Source of the DNA: Kiloniellales bacterium
GTDB lineage: Bacteria; Pseudomonadota; Alphaproteobacteria; Kiloniellales; JAKSBE01
Assembly (NCBI GenBank): GCA_030066685.1
Contig: JASJBF010000001.1
Span: 369,465-433,464 of the forward strand
Reading direction: 5' to 3'
Length of the DNA stretch: 64,000 nucleotides
How positions within the stretch are numbered: position 1 is the first letter of the stretch; every line of letters starts with the position of its first letter. Made by a program: the position numbers and the translations under genes. Shown piece after piece: positions 52,557 to 61,401 of the stretch. Under the pieces are notes generated by a model that had not been told where the DNA came from, ran no database searches, and saw only the letters and a list, made by a program, of their open reading frames with translations.

Positions 52557-53357
52557 ATGGACCAGGACAAGGTAACTCGCATCGCCCGGCGGATCTTCGA
52601 GGCGAACCGGGCACGGGAGCGCTTCCGGTCGCTGCGCGGGGCCGAGACGCCGGAGTCGCTGGAAGAGGCCTACAGGATCCAGGACGAGGTCCATCGGCTC
52701 TTCGAGACCGAGGCCGGCATGGGCCCCCTGGGCGGGCACAAGATCGCGCTGACCTCGCGGGCGGTGCAGGAGCTTTGCGGCGTCGACCAGCCGGCCTACG
52801 GCAAGGTCTTCGCCAAGACGATCCGGCGCTCGCCGGCCCAGGTGAAGCTCTCGGACTACCTTCGGCTCGGCCTGGAGTTCGAGGTCGCGGTCGAGATCGC
52901 CCACGACGTGTCCGCAGCCGCGGCGCCCTGGACCCGCGAGAGCATCGGGGCCCACGTCGCCGCCGTCCTGCCCGCCTTCGAGCTCATCGACGATCGGGGC
53001 GCCGACTACGGCGACCTGGACGCCGCCTCGATCCTCGCCGACCGCTGCTGGTGCGCCGGCGTGGTTCTCGGGCCCCGGGTCGAGGCCTGGCAAGGGCTCG
53101 ACCTGGCCGCGGCACCGGTCGCGCTGACCTGGAACGGCGAGACGGTCGAGCGGGCCGTGACCGGCGATTCCATGGGCCATCCCTTCGAGGGCCTGGCCTG
53201 GGTCGCCAACCACCTCGCCGGCCGTGGCCAGGCGTTGCGCGAGGGCGAAATCGTGATCACCGGCTCCGCGCTCAAGACCCGCTTTCCGGAGCCCGGCGAC
53301 AGGGTCACCTACCGGATCAAGGGCCTTGGCGGCGTGTCCCTCTCCGTCGAGCCCTGA
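52557..53357 (+). CDS. 2-keto-4-pentenoate hydratase family protein
   Basis: 266 residues from ATG 52557 with AGGACCAGAGG before it; ATG 52539 would add six. FAH-superfamily features are GGHKIALTSRAVQELCGVDQ, PAYGKVFAKT, LGLEFEVAVEIAHDVSAAAA with the metal E-x-E, FELIDDRGADYGDLDAASIL, and GEIVITGSALKTRFPEPGDR. MhpD-type enzymes hydrate 2-hydroxypenta-2,4-dienoate in aromatic meta-cleavage pathways, and related members are decarboxylases. No other aromatic genes adjoin. It follows recG by about 30 bases and may be co-transcribed. Confidence 0.85.
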   Translation: MDQDKVTRIARRIFEANRARERFRSLRGAETPESLEEAYRIQDEVHRLFETEAGMGPLGGHKIALTSRAVQELCGVDQPAYGKVFAKTIRRSPAQVKLSDYLRLGLEFEVAVEIAHDVSAAAAPWTRESIGAHVAAVLPAFELIDDRGADYGDLDAASILADRCWCAGVVLGPRVEAWQGLDLAAAPVALTWNGETVERAVTGDSMGHPFEGLAWVANHLAGRGQALREGEIVITGSALKTRFPEPGDRVTYRIKGLGGVSLSVEP

Positions 53358-53380
53358 CCCCACGGATGGCCATGTAGACA

Positions 53381-54289
53381 TCACTGCAGGCAGCAGCGCT
53401 TGAACTTCTTGCCGCTGCCGCAGGGACAGGGATCGTTGCGGCCGACATGGCGGAAGGGATTGCTGGCCGGCTCAACGTAGAAGGGATCCGGATCCAGCTC
53501 TTGCCGCAGGCGCTTCAGCTCCTGCTTCCGCTCTCGCTCCTGCAGGTAGGCTGCGGAAAAACCGTACCAAGTCGAGAGTTCCTCGATGACCTCCCCGAAG
53601 AGCGCGAACTCTTTGTCACCCTGACGACGGGGCTCGCCGGGACGGGCGATGCCCCGAGCGAGGTCTTGCTCGAAATGCGGGAAGCCGAGCCATTGCGGAT
53701 CGATGAAGCGGCGGTCGAAGGCCTCCTTGACCAGATCTTTAAGCTCCTCCAGCCCGAGCAAGGCGATCGCGCTCTGCCAACCCTGCCAGACAAAGCACTC
53801 GGCCTGCGGCAAGAGGCTTTTGGCACAATCCCGGAGGAACTGCGCCGCTTCTTCGCGTGGCAGCCGACCGTCGAGCACCACCATGGCGACCGCCTCGCAC
53901 ATTCGAGAGCGCAGATACTCCTCTGCCGCTGGATCGCGTATGATCTCGTAGAGCGGTTGAGGGTCTCCGTCGAACACGGCCGCCATCACCCGGTGGCTCG
54001 TGATGGTGATGCTCTCTCCAAGGAGCTCGTCGACATCCTCGGGCGGACATCGCAACAGGCGAGCGAGAGGCCGATAAGCCGAGGTCTCGCGCCATTCTCC
54101 AAAAAGATGAAAGACCAGGAACAGCGGCGTAGCAGCCAGGCGCTGGGCTTCGTCACCGTCGACGTAGGCCTCGACTTCCGCCAGGAAGCGGGGCAGCAAT
54201 TCGCCGCGCTGCGCTGTGGCTGCTCGTAGCGCCTTCTTCGGCAGACCGTCGAAGTAAGTCAGCTCGCGGAGAATCTCTTCCACATGCAT
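53381..54289 (-). CDS. DUF1186 protein with C-terminal SEC-C metal-binding motif
   Basis: 302 residues. The body is helical and repeat-like (LFLVFHLFGEWRETSAYRPL, SITITSHRVMAAVFDGDPQP, MVVLDGRLPREEAAQFLRDC), typical of DUF1186. The final 20 residues, VGRNDPCPCGSGKKFKRCCL, are a SEC-C zinc motif with C-x-C...CC, also found at the end of SecA, where it helps contact SecB and ribosomes. The function of the family is unknown. There is no signal peptide and no clear operon partner. Confidence 0.88.
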   Translation of the reverse strand: MHVEEILRELTYFDGLPKKALRAATAQRGELLPRFLAEVEAYVDGDEAQRLAATPLFLVFHLFGEWRETSAYRPLARLLRCPPEDVDELLGESITITSHRVMAAVFDGDPQPLYEIIRDPAAEEYLRSRMCEAVAMVVLDGRLPREEAAQFLRDCAKSLLPQAECFVWQGWQSAIALLGLEELKDLVKEAFDRRFIDPQWLGFPHFEQDLARGIARPGEPRRQGDKEFALFGEVIEELSTWYGFSAAYLQERERKQELKRLRQELDPDPFYVEPASNPFRHVGRNDPCPCGSGKKFKRCCLQ

Positions 54290-54439
54290 GGTCTTTGGGC
54301 CAATTCGAATCTCTCGCTAGAACTGGAACGGCAGCTGCGACTCCAAGGCGTCTGCTTCTAGCAAGACATCCGGGGACCGGGCCGGAGTCAATCGGCCTTT
54401 CGGCAGATGCCAAGCCCTTGTCGTTGTTCCCTGTCGCCG

Positions 54440-55828
54440 CTAGACCGGCGATCCGCCCCGCGCCTTCAGGTTCGCCAGGTACTCCCGCCGGGTCTTGGGG
54501 CCGTAGGTCCGGAAGTGTGGGTCCGGGTCCTGGCGGTACTCGGCGCGGCGGCGCTGGAGGTCGTCGTGGCGGGCGCGCTTCAGGATCTCGGCAACGTCGA
54601 GGCCGTAGGGCCTGGCGGCGTTGAGGCCGAAGATGCGGGCCCTGAGTTCCGGCGTCATCTTGGGATAGCCGTAGGCCTCCTGGAATTCCTCGGAGATCTG
54701 GAAGCTGCGGAAGGCCTGGATCTGGTCCTGGGGCGAGCCGTACCAGATGCAGTCGGAGCCGTAGAGCACGTTCGCCTCGCCGATGTGCTTCACCAGCTTG
54801 CCGACGATGTGCGCCGCCATCTCCGGGTTGCGCAGGGCGAAGCGCCAGGTCGAGCCGAGCTCGGCGTAGACGTTGGCGTTGCGCCTGACGCCGTTGTCCT
54901 CGACCGAGCGGATCAGGGCGTCGACCCCCTCGCCCCGCTCCGGATCGTAGGGCCCTTCGGACTTTCCGGTAATGAATCCAGAGTGATAGACGAGGAAGTT
55001 CACGTCCGGATACATCTTTGCGACCACCCCGATGTCGCTCGCCAGGCTGTGCTCGTAGGACTCCCGGCCGAAGGGCAGGCCCTTGTGGACGCAGATGTTT
55101 TTGACCCCTAGCTCGCGGGCCTTCTCGATCATCTCGAGGCCCGGGTCGTCGCTGAGGAAGAAGCCGCGGCCGTCGGGACCCCACTGGGTGTAGCACTTCC
55201 AGGCGGAGACGCCCCAGGTCTCGGCCAGCTCGTCCATGCCCTCCAGGTCGCCCGGCTGGTTCGGATTGGCCCGGCCGTGGAGCAGCAGGCGCCGCGAGCC
55301 CTCCAGCTTCTCGACGATGCGCCGGGTCTCGTCGGCCTCCTGGATGGTCAGCAGCTCCTTCTCGCGCCGCGAGGGGATGAAGGACAGCACCATCATGTCG
55401 GTATCGGAATCGAGGAAGATGTCCTTGATGAACTGCTCCGAGCCGCCCAGGCCGACCCGCCCCAGGCCGTGCCGTCCGACGAAGTGCCCTTGGACGTCGA
55501 AGACGAACTCGCGCCCCTCCAGGCCCTCCAGCGCCGCCTCGGGATCCAGGGCCGCCGTCCGGTCGAGCTCGAAGAAACCGCCGCGCCGACCGGCTTCGGC
55601 GCTGGCCTCGTTGAACGCCAGCAGGGTGCTGGCGGCCCCGCAGGCGGAGATCATGAAGCTGCGGCGGTCAAGGCCACGGCGCCGGGCGTTCTCCCCCGCC
55701 TGCGCCTGCGCCAGCGAGTTGGCGCGGCGACTCACGGCATCCAGGGGCACCGGCTCGAACTCGCCGTTGGAGGTTGAGTCCAGTTTGATCGGCAGACGCT
55801 TGCCTTCGGGGTCCGATTTGGCGGCCAT
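54440..55828 (-). CDS. TAT-exported amidohydrolase-family protein
   Basis: 462 residues. After about 50 polar residues comes a twin-arginine motif, GLDRRSFMISACGAASTLLA, so export in folded form is likely. The rest is a TIM-barrel metal-dependent hydrolase: FVFDVQGHFVGRHGLG (H-x-H-like head), LGVKNICVHKGLPFGRESYE, YPDVNFLVYHSGFITGKSEG and VLYGSDCIWYGSPQDQIQAF with the late aspartate. The family includes 2-amino-3-carboxymuconate semialdehyde decarboxylase-like enzymes. The substrate is unknown. GAGGAG precedes the ATG. Two thioredoxin-fold genes lie upstream on the same strand. Confidence 0.82.
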   Translation of the reverse strand: MAAKSDPEGKRLPIKLDSTSNGEFEPVPLDAVSRRANSLAQAQAGENARRRGLDRRSFMISACGAASTLLAFNEASAEAGRRGGFFELDRTAALDPEAALEGLEGREFVFDVQGHFVGRHGLGRVGLGGSEQFIKDIFLDSDTDMMVLSFIPSRREKELLTIQEADETRRIVEKLEGSRRLLLHGRANPNQPGDLEGMDELAETWGVSAWKCYTQWGPDGRGFFLSDDPGLEMIEKARELGVKNICVHKGLPFGRESYEHSLASDIGVVAKMYPDVNFLVYHSGFITGKSEGPYDPERGEGVDALIRSVEDNGVRRNANVYAELGSTWRFALRNPEMAAHIVGKLVKHIGEANVLYGSDCIWYGSPQDQIQAFRSFQISEEFQEAYGYPKMTPELRARIFGLNAARPYGLDVAEILKRARHDDLQRRRAEYRQDPDPHFRTYGPKTRREYLANLKARGGSPV

Positions 55829-55906
55829 GGCGAAACTCCTCGTGATGAGTCCCCTCCTACTGTGAGATGGTCAGCCCGGGCCGTGCCGCCAGCGCTTGGC
55901 CGGCGA

Positions 55907-56542
55907 TTATGGCCGCAACACCTTGACCGTGCGCCGGAGTTCCTGCGTGAGCTTGGGGCGGTTGTAGCCGTGGTACTCGCCGTCGACCGGGTTCTCGGCG
56001 TTTTCCAGGTAGGCCCGCTCGGTGGCGCCCGAGGCCGGGTCGAGGGCGATGAAGGCAGGTATCGGCCCGCCGATCACGGCCTCGGTGCCGATGTCGGTCA
56101 TTACCTGCTTCGCTTCGGCCTCCTGCTCGGCGTTGATGTGCACCAGGATGAAATTGTCGCTCATGGTCTTCGCCAGCTGCCTCGAGAAACCGAGGTCCAA
56201 GTGGTCGATCTGCTCTTTCTGGACGCCGATATTGCCGTCGAAGTACTGGTCGATGACACCGCACCAGATGCAGGAGTCGGCGCCGTAGTCGATCAGCAGC
56301 AGCTTGTTCTCGACGGCGGCGTGATCGCGGGCCCTTTGGAAGATCTCCTTCTGCGGCAGGCAGGTGGCGAAAAGGCTGCCCGCCGGCTGCTTCGGGCACA
56401 GCAGCGCCACGTTGGGATAGCTGACCAGCCCGTAGCGTCCGACGGTGTAGTAGTCCGAGTCCAGGTCCGTCGCGCCCGGGCTCTGCGGCGCGGCCATCAG
56501 GACCAGCAGAAGCAGGGACAGACCTAGGGTCTTGCGTCGCAT
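55907..56542 (-). CDS. secreted thioredoxin-fold protein, copy 1
   Basis: 211 residues from ATG 56542 with GGAGGG upstream. The signal peptide is about 1-24 (MRRKTLGLSLLLLVLMAAPQ). The thioredoxin-like active site is NKLLLIDYGADSCIWCGVID, with C91 and C94 (C-x-W-C), and the cis-proline region is IGGPIPAFIALDPASG. VLLCP-type cysteines precede the fold (VALLCPKQ and FATCLPQ). It resembles DUF255/thiol-disulfide proteins of the periplasm. It is paralogous to the next gene upstream, and the amidohydrolase gene lies 78 bases downstream, so a shared transcript is likely. Confidence 0.8.
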   Translation of the reverse strand: MRRKTLGLSLLLLVLMAAPQSPGATDLDSDYYTVGRYGLVSYPNVALLCPKQPAGSLFATCLPQKEIFQRARDHAAVENKLLLIDYGADSCIWCGVIDQYFDGNIGVQKEQIDHLDLGFSRQLAKTMSDNFILVHINAEQEAEAKQVMTDIGTEAVIGGPIPAFIALDPASGATERAYLENAENPVDGEYHGYNRPKLTQELRRTVKVLRP

Positions 56543-56669
56543 TTGGCCCTCCGGGGCTTGGCGTCGGTACCTGGGCCCAAGCGGGCCCAAGCCGGCGACT
56601 GGCGCATCCGTAAGCCCAGATTCGACTGCAGATTCTTGGCGACTTCAAGGCTGCGCAGTCGCGACGGGG

Positions 56670-57314
56670 TCAGCTGCTCCGCCGGACCATCGACGCCGCG
56701 CGCAGCAGTTCCTTCAGCATCTCGACACGGTCATAGCCGACATAGCCCGCACCGGCCGGCACCTCCGCCTCGACCAGACGGGCCTCCTCGAGGGCGCCGG
56801 ACCTGGGATCCAGCACGACGAAGACCGGGACCGCCGGCCGGACCCAACGGCCCGCGCCGATCTCTTTCATGAGGGGTGTCGTCTCGGCCTTCTTGTCTGA
56901 ATCGACGTGGAGCACAACGAAGGTCTCGGCGACGAATTCGGCCAGGTTCCTGGCCAGCCGCAGGTTGCTTTCCGGCGAGCCTTGCTCCTGCTTGCTCACC
57001 GCGCCCTCCAGGTAGCGATCGCTGACCTTGCACCAGACGCACCAGTCGGCGCCGTAGCCGATCAGCAGCAGCTTCTCGGAGCCAATGGCGTGGTCGCGGG
57101 CCTTCTGAAAGAGTTCGCGCTGCTTGCGACAGCTCGCGTAGACGTCCCTGGGCCCCTGCGCCGGGCAAAGCGCGCCGACGTTCGGATACTTGACCAGCCC
57201 GTGGTCACCGACCGTGAAGTAGTCGGGCTCGGCGGCTACGGTCGGGGCCGAAAGCGCGCCGGCGACCCAGAAAGCGAATAAAACAGTGACCGGGAGTGGC
57301 AGGATCCTCTTCAC
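56670..57314 (-). CDS. secreted thioredoxin-fold protein, copy 2
   Basis: 214 residues from GTG 57314 (AGGAA upstream). The signal peptide is about 1-28 (PLPVTVLFAFWVAGALSAP, cleavage near VAAEP). It lines up along its whole length with copy 1: DYFTVGDHGLVKYPNVGALC, FQKARDHAIGSEKLLLIGYG, then ADWCVWCKVS with C92 and C95, and VRPAVPVFVVLDPRSGALEE. The active sites differ (CVWC here, CIWC in copy 1), which could give different redox potentials. It probably acts in the periplasm on disulfides of an unknown partner. Confidence 0.8.
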   Translation of the reverse strand: MKRILPLPVTVLFAFWVAGALSAPTVAAEPDYFTVGDHGLVKYPNVGALCPAQGPRDVYASCRKQRELFQKARDHAIGSEKLLLIGYGADWCVWCKVSDRYLEGAVSKQEQGSPESNLRLARNLAEFVAETFVVLHVDSDKKAETTPLMKEIGAGRWVRPAVPVFVVLDPRSGALEEARLVEAEVPAGAGYVGYDRVEMLKELLRAASMVRRSS

Positions 57315-57436
57315 ACCACAGTTCCTTTAAATGGCTAGAGGGTTAATCTTTCGCCGCCACGTGGATATTATTTTGCAGTCACTCGGCAAACACAAGACCA
57401 AATTACTCAATACCAGCCTTGACGGCGCCCAGGGCC

Positions 57437-57841
57437 TCACTCCGGCCAATCGGCCTCGTCCTCGCCGATGACCTCGCCGCGCATCGAAGGCCCCTCGCTG
57501 TGCACCCGTTCCGGGTCGCCGCAGACCAGGTGGTGCCACTCCGGCAGGTCCTGGCCGAAGGCCAACAGGCGGTAGGCGCAGGTCGGCGGCAGCCAATCGA
57601 GCCGGCGGACGTTGTCGGGCGTGATCCGCACGCAGTCCGGCACGTTGGCCTTGCGGTTGGGGTAGTCCGAGCAGCGGTGGCTGCAGAGGTCGAGAAAGCG
57701 GCAGGCCACGTTGGAGAGCGCGACCTCGCCGCTGTCCTCGTCCTCGACGCGGATCTGGCAGCAGAGCCCGCAGCCGTCGCAGAGCGACTCCCACTCCTCC
57801 GGGCTCATCTCTTCCAGGGTCTTGTCGTGCCAGAAGGCCAC
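57437..57841 (-). CDS. YcgN-type cysteine cluster protein
   Basis: 134 residues from GTG 57841. The family cysteine pattern is complete: [51 protein letters not shown] and [23 protein letters not shown]0260/YkgJ-like proteins are thought to hold an iron-sulfur cluster or zinc; their role is unknown. It starts 14 bases after the stop of the double-DUF502 gene, on the same strand, and is probably co-transcribed with it. Confidence 0.9.
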   Translation of the reverse strand: MAFWHDKTLEEMSPEEWESLCDGCGLCCQIRVEDEDSGEVALSNVACRFLDLCSHRCSDYPNRKANVPDCVRITPDNVRRLDWLPPTCAYRLLAFGQDLPEWHHLVCGDPERVHSEGPSMRGEVIGEDEADWPE

Positions 57842-57855
57842 GTTAGGCCCCGTCC

Positions 57856-59376
57856 TCAGTCCCCCGGCGCCCCGGCGCGCCGGGGCTCCTCCCCGCTCTC
57901 GGCAGGTGCAGGCGCGTCGGACTCCTCGTCCGCGGGTGCTTCGGGTGTCACGATGCCGCCGGAGACGACCATCTTGATACCGTCCTCGACACTCATTTTC
58001 AGCATCCTGATCTGCTCGCGCGGGACGAAGATCAGGAAGCCCGAGGTCGGGTTCGGGGTGGTCGGCAGGAAGACGTTGACCCGATCTCCCGGGGCCGCGT
58101 CCGTAACGGTCGCGGCGGTGTCGCCGGTCAGAAAGCCGATCGCCCAGGCGCCAGGCCGGGGGAACTCGACCAGGACGACCTTGCGGAAGGCCTCGGAGGA
58201 TTGGGCCAGGACCGTCTCGAAGATCTGCTTGGTGGCGCCGTAGATCGAGCGGACCACCGGGACCCGGGCCAGGAGCCGCTCGCCGCTGCCCATGACCAGG
58301 CGGCCGAGGAAGCCGGCGGTGATCATGCCGACCAGGGTCAGGCCGAGGAAGATCAGCACCAGCCCCAGGCCCGGGACACTGAAGGGCAGGTAGGTCGCCG
58401 GGTTCCAGGACGCGGGGATCTGCGGAATGACCCGGGAGTCCACGTAGGTGATGAACTCCAGGGCCAGCCAGACGGTGATCGCCGCCGGCGCGGTCACCAG
58501 GATGCCGGCCAGCAGGTAGTTGCGCAGACGTGCCATGAGCGAGAAGCGGCTGCTGCGGCGGGTCTCATGGGCTTCGGCCGCCTGCGCCTGCTCTGCCGCG
58601 GCCTTGCCGTTGCCCTCGGCCGGCGGCACCAGGCCGCTCGAGATCACCAGCTTGATGCCGTCGTCGATCCTGATGTCGGGATAGCGGACGTCGTCCTCCG
58701 GGACGAACAACAGGAAGCCGGTGGTCGCGTTCGGCGTGGCGGGCACGAAGATGTTCAGGACCGTCGCCTGGGTCACGTCCTGGACCTCGCCACTGGTCGT
58801 GCCGGTCAGGAATCCGACCGCCCAGACGTCGCGCCGCGGGAACTCGACCAGGACGGTCTCCCGGAAGGCCTGGGCGCGCTCGGCGAAGACCGCCTCGAAG
58901 ACCTGCTTGGTGGCGTTGTAGACCGAGCGCACGATGGGCACCTGGTTCAGCAGGCGATCGCCCAGCCTGTGCAGCATCCGGCCGACGTAGCCGGCGGCGA
59001 ACATGCCGATCAGGATCAGCAGGATAACCGCGACGATCAGACCCAGGCCCGGAATGCCGATCGGGATCAAGGCGAGCCAGTCCGGCGGAATCCAGGGCTT
59101 GACCAGGCCGTCGACGAAGCTCACGAAGCGCCAGGTGAGCCACAGGGTGATGCTGATCGGCGCGGCCACCAGGACGCCGGCGAAGAAATAGGTTCGCAGC
59201 CGCGCGACCAGCCCCCGGCGCTGACCGGGATGGCCGAGCAGTTCGGCCTGCGTGCGGGGCGCGTCAGCCCCGTCCGTCGAATGCTTGGCCTTCTTGATCA
59301 CGCCCTCCGGCCCGCCAGGGTCTTGAAGTCGTTGTTGTTTCGGCCCGAGATCCCGCCCTCGAAAGCCTTCGCCCAT
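57856..59376 (-). CDS. membrane protein with two fused DUF502 domains
   Basis: About 506 residues from ATG 59376 (TTG 59412 and GTG 59301 are alternatives). The first DUF502 copy (about 55-245) has [20 protein letters not shown], two membrane segments, [20 protein letters not shown] and [20 protein letters not shown]. After a charged linker, the second copy (about 275-475) repeats the same order: [60 protein letters not shown]. Both end in a V-x-P-E/R-D-type stretch. Known DUF502 proteins are single-domain and of unknown role; one open frame covering both copies is unusual. Confidence 0.9.
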   Translation of the reverse strand: MGEGFRGRDLGPKQQRLQDPGGPEGVIKKAKHSTDGADAPRTQAELLGHPGQRRGLVARLRTYFFAGVLVAAPISITLWLTWRFVSFVDGLVKPWIPPDWLALIPIGIPGLGLIVAVILLILIGMFAAGYVGRMLHRLGDRLLNQVPIVRSVYNATKQVFEAVFAERAQAFRETVLVEFPRRDVWAVGFLTGTTSGEVQDVTQATVLNIFVPATPNATTGFLLFVPEDDVRYPDIRIDDGIKLVISSGLVPPAEGNGKAAAEQAQAAEAHETRRSSRFSLMARLRNYLLAGILVTAPAAITVWLALEFITYVDSRVIPQIPASWNPATYLPFSVPGLGLVLIFLGLTLVGMITAGFLGRLVMGSGERLLARVPVVRSIYGATKQIFETVLAQSSEAFRKVVLVEFPRPGAWAIGFLTGDTAATVTDAAPGDRVNVFLPTTPNPTSGFLIFVPREQIRMLKMSVEDGIKMVVSGGIVTPEAPADEESDAPAPAESGEEPRRAGAPGD

Positions 59377-59398
59377 ATCAGCGTATAAGCCCCAATGA

Positions 59399-60265
59399 TT
59401 AAAGGAAGGCAAGCAACTCCTTCAAGGTCTCCTCCGGCTCTTCCTCGGGCAGGAAATGACCGCAATCAAGAGCCCTGCCACGGACGTTCTCGGCCTTCTC
59501 GCGCCAGGTCGCGAGCACGTCGTAGGTCGCCGCCACCACCCCGCGTCCGCCCCAGAGGACCAGAAGCGGCGCGATGACCTTACGATCGCGGTCGGCGCGG
59601 TCATGCTCCAGGTCGATGCTGGCCGCGGCCCGGTAGTCCTCGCAGGTCGCCCGGATCGTTGCCGGATCGGCGAAGCAGCGCTTGTACTCGGCTACGGCCT
59701 CGGGCGCAAAGGCGCCGTCCCTGCGGCTCCAGGCCGCCAGCTTGCGCTCCAGGTAGTAGCCCGGGTCCGCCCCGATCAGCCGCTCCGGCAGGTCGAAGGG
59801 CTGGATCAGGAAGAACCAGTGGTAGTAGGCCCTGGCGAAAGCCATGTCGGTGTTCTCGTACATCGTCAAGGTCGGCGCGATGTCGAGGACCGCGACCTTT
59901 TCGAGACGACCGGCATGGTCCAGGGCCATGCGGTGCGCGACCCGGGCGCCGCGGTCGTGGCCGACAACGGAAAAGCGATCGAAGCCGAGTCCGGCCATGA
60001 GCTCGACCTGGTCATTCGCCATGACACGCTTTGAGTAATTCGTGTGACAATCGGTCCTTTCCGGTTTGCCGCTGTCCCCGTAGCCCCTAAGATCCGCCGC
60101 CACCACGGTGAAATGCTGCGCCAGAGTCGGCGCGGTCCTGTGCCACATGACGTGGGTCTGTGGATAACCGTGGAGCAGGAGGAGCGGAGGCCCCTCGCCG
60201 CCCTTGCGGTAGGCGATCTCGGTCTCGGAGGTCCGGTGTCGACCGCGTTCGAATCCGGGAAACAT
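59399..60265 (-). CDS. alpha/beta hydrolase resembling fluoroacetate dehalogenase
   Basis: 288 residues from ATG 60265 with GGGAGGAG upstream; this start matches the family opening FPGF. By comparison with the known Rhodopseudomonas enzyme, the key residues are present: nucleophile D104 in VVGHDRGARVAHRMAL, R105 and R108 for carboxylate binding, H149-W150 in YYHWFF, W179 in KLAAWS, Y211 in CEDYRAAA, and the catalytic histidine in CGHFLPEEEP. Such enzymes remove halide, including fluoride, from 2-haloacetates in the cytoplasm. Activity is inferred from motifs. It is divergent from the polyketide synthase gene. Confidence 0.85.
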   Translation of the reverse strand: MFPGFERGRHRTSETEIAYRKGGEGPPLLLLHGYPQTHVMWHRTAPTLAQHFTVVAADLRGYGDSGKPERTDCHTNYSKRVMANDQVELMAGLGFDRFSVVGHDRGARVAHRMALDHAGRLEKVAVLDIAPTLTMYENTDMAFARAYYHWFFLIQPFDLPERLIGADPGYYLERKLAAWSRRDGAFAPEAVAEYKRCFADPATIRATCEDYRAAASIDLEHDRADRDRKVIAPLLVLWGGRGVVAATYDVLATWREKAENVRGRALDCGHFLPEEEPEETLKELLAFL

Positions 60266-60345
60266 CGGGACGAAACTCCTCCCAGGCGGTGTTGATCGAG
60301 GTGCAGGCCCACAACCGGATGGAACCGAGGACAAGTTAGATCAGG

Positions 60346-61401
60346 ATGGCCGAAGCGTCCCCCCCGAAGCTTCTTGGCCTGGCCACGGCGGTGCCTCCCT
60401 ATCGCCTGGGCCAGCCTGAGATCGCGACCGTGTCGCGCCAGCTGTTCAACGGCCAGCGCGCGGAAATCGAACGCCTGATGCCGATCTACGCGAACGCGGG
60501 CATCGAAACCCGCTATTCCTGCGTGCCGCTCGAGTGGTATCTGGAGCCCGCCGGCTGGAAGGAGAGCAACCGGCTCTACGTCGAGAACGCCGAGCGCCTG
60601 CTCGTCGCGACCGCCGACCGGGCCCTGGAAGAGGCCGGCTGCGAACCTGGAGAGATCGACGCAATCGTCGCCGTGTCCACCTCGGGCATCACGACGCCCT
60701 CGCTCGACGCCCGGCTGATGAACCTCCTGCCCTTCCGTCCGGACGTCCACCGACTGCCGATCTTCGGTCTGGGCTGCGCCGGCGGCGTGCTCGGCCTGGC
60801 GCGGGCCGCGGCCATGGCACAGAGCCGGCCCGGCTCCAAGGTGCTCTTCCTTGTGGTCGAGCTCTGCGGCCTGACCTTCCGCAACCAGGATCGCTCCAAG
60901 AGCAACATCATCGCCACCGCGCTATTCGGCGACGGTGCGGCGGCCGCGGTGATCAGCTGCGATCCCCAGTCCGACGCGCCGTCCTTGGAAGCCTGGGGCG
61001 AGCACACCTGGCCGCATTCCCTGGACGTCATGGGCTGGCACATCGAGGACGACGGGCTCGGCGTGCTGTTCTCACGGGACATCCCGGCCCTGGTCCGCGG
61101 CCGTTTCCGCGACGTGGCCGAGGGCTTCCTGGGCCGTCACGGCCGCCGCCTGAGCGACATCGGCGGCTTCGTCTGCCATCCCGGCGGCGCCAAGGTGATG
61201 GACGCTTTGGAGGAGGTCCTCGGCGCCGAGGCGGGCGGCATGACTGCCGCCCGCGAGGTGCTGCGCGACTACGGCAACATGTCCGCGGCCACCGTTCTTT
61301 TCGTCCTGCACCGCAGCCTGGCCGAAGGCGCCAGGGGCGAGCAGCTCATGTCCGCCCTGGGGCCGGGCTTCACCGCCGCCTTCATGTTGGTGCAGCCATG
61401 A
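60346..61401 (+). CDS. type III polyketide synthase
   Basis: 351 residues, a chalcone/stilbene-synthase fold. The catalytic triad is in place: C144 in FGLGCAGGVLGLARAAAMAQ, H278 in FVCHPGGAKVMDALEEVL, and N311 in YGNMSAATVLFVLHRSLAEG. The C-terminal LGPGFTAAFMLVQP is typical. Bacterial members condense malonyl-CoA onto fatty acyl starters to give alkylresorcinols or alkylpyrones. The next gene overlaps by four bases and encodes a methyltransferase, as in bpsA-bpsB of Bacillus subtilis. The product here is therefore probably a methylated phenolic or pyrone lipid. Confidence 0.93.
   Translation: MAEASPPKLLGLATAVPPYRLGQPEIATVSRQLFNGQRAEIERLMPIYANAGIETRYSCVPLEWYLEPAGWKESNRLYVENAERLLVATADRALEEAGCEPGEIDAIVAVSTSGITTPSLDARLMNLLPFRPDVHRLPIFGLGCAGGVLGLARAAAMAQSRPGSKVLFLVVELCGLTFRNQDRSKSNIIATALFGDGAAAAVISCDPQSDAPSLEAWGEHTWPHSLDVMGWHIEDDGLGVLFSRDIPALVRGRFRDVAEGFLGRHGRRLSDIGGFVCHPGGAKVMDALEEVLGAEAGGMTAAREVLRDYGNMSAATVLFVLHRSLAEGARGEQLMSALGPGFTAAFMLVQP

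Noticed and set aside
50400..53357. 985-codon plus-strand frame across recG and the hydratase gene
   Set aside because: Its first two thirds are low-complexity Arg/Pro/Gly-rich sequence out of frame with recG; only the last third is a real gene with its own start.
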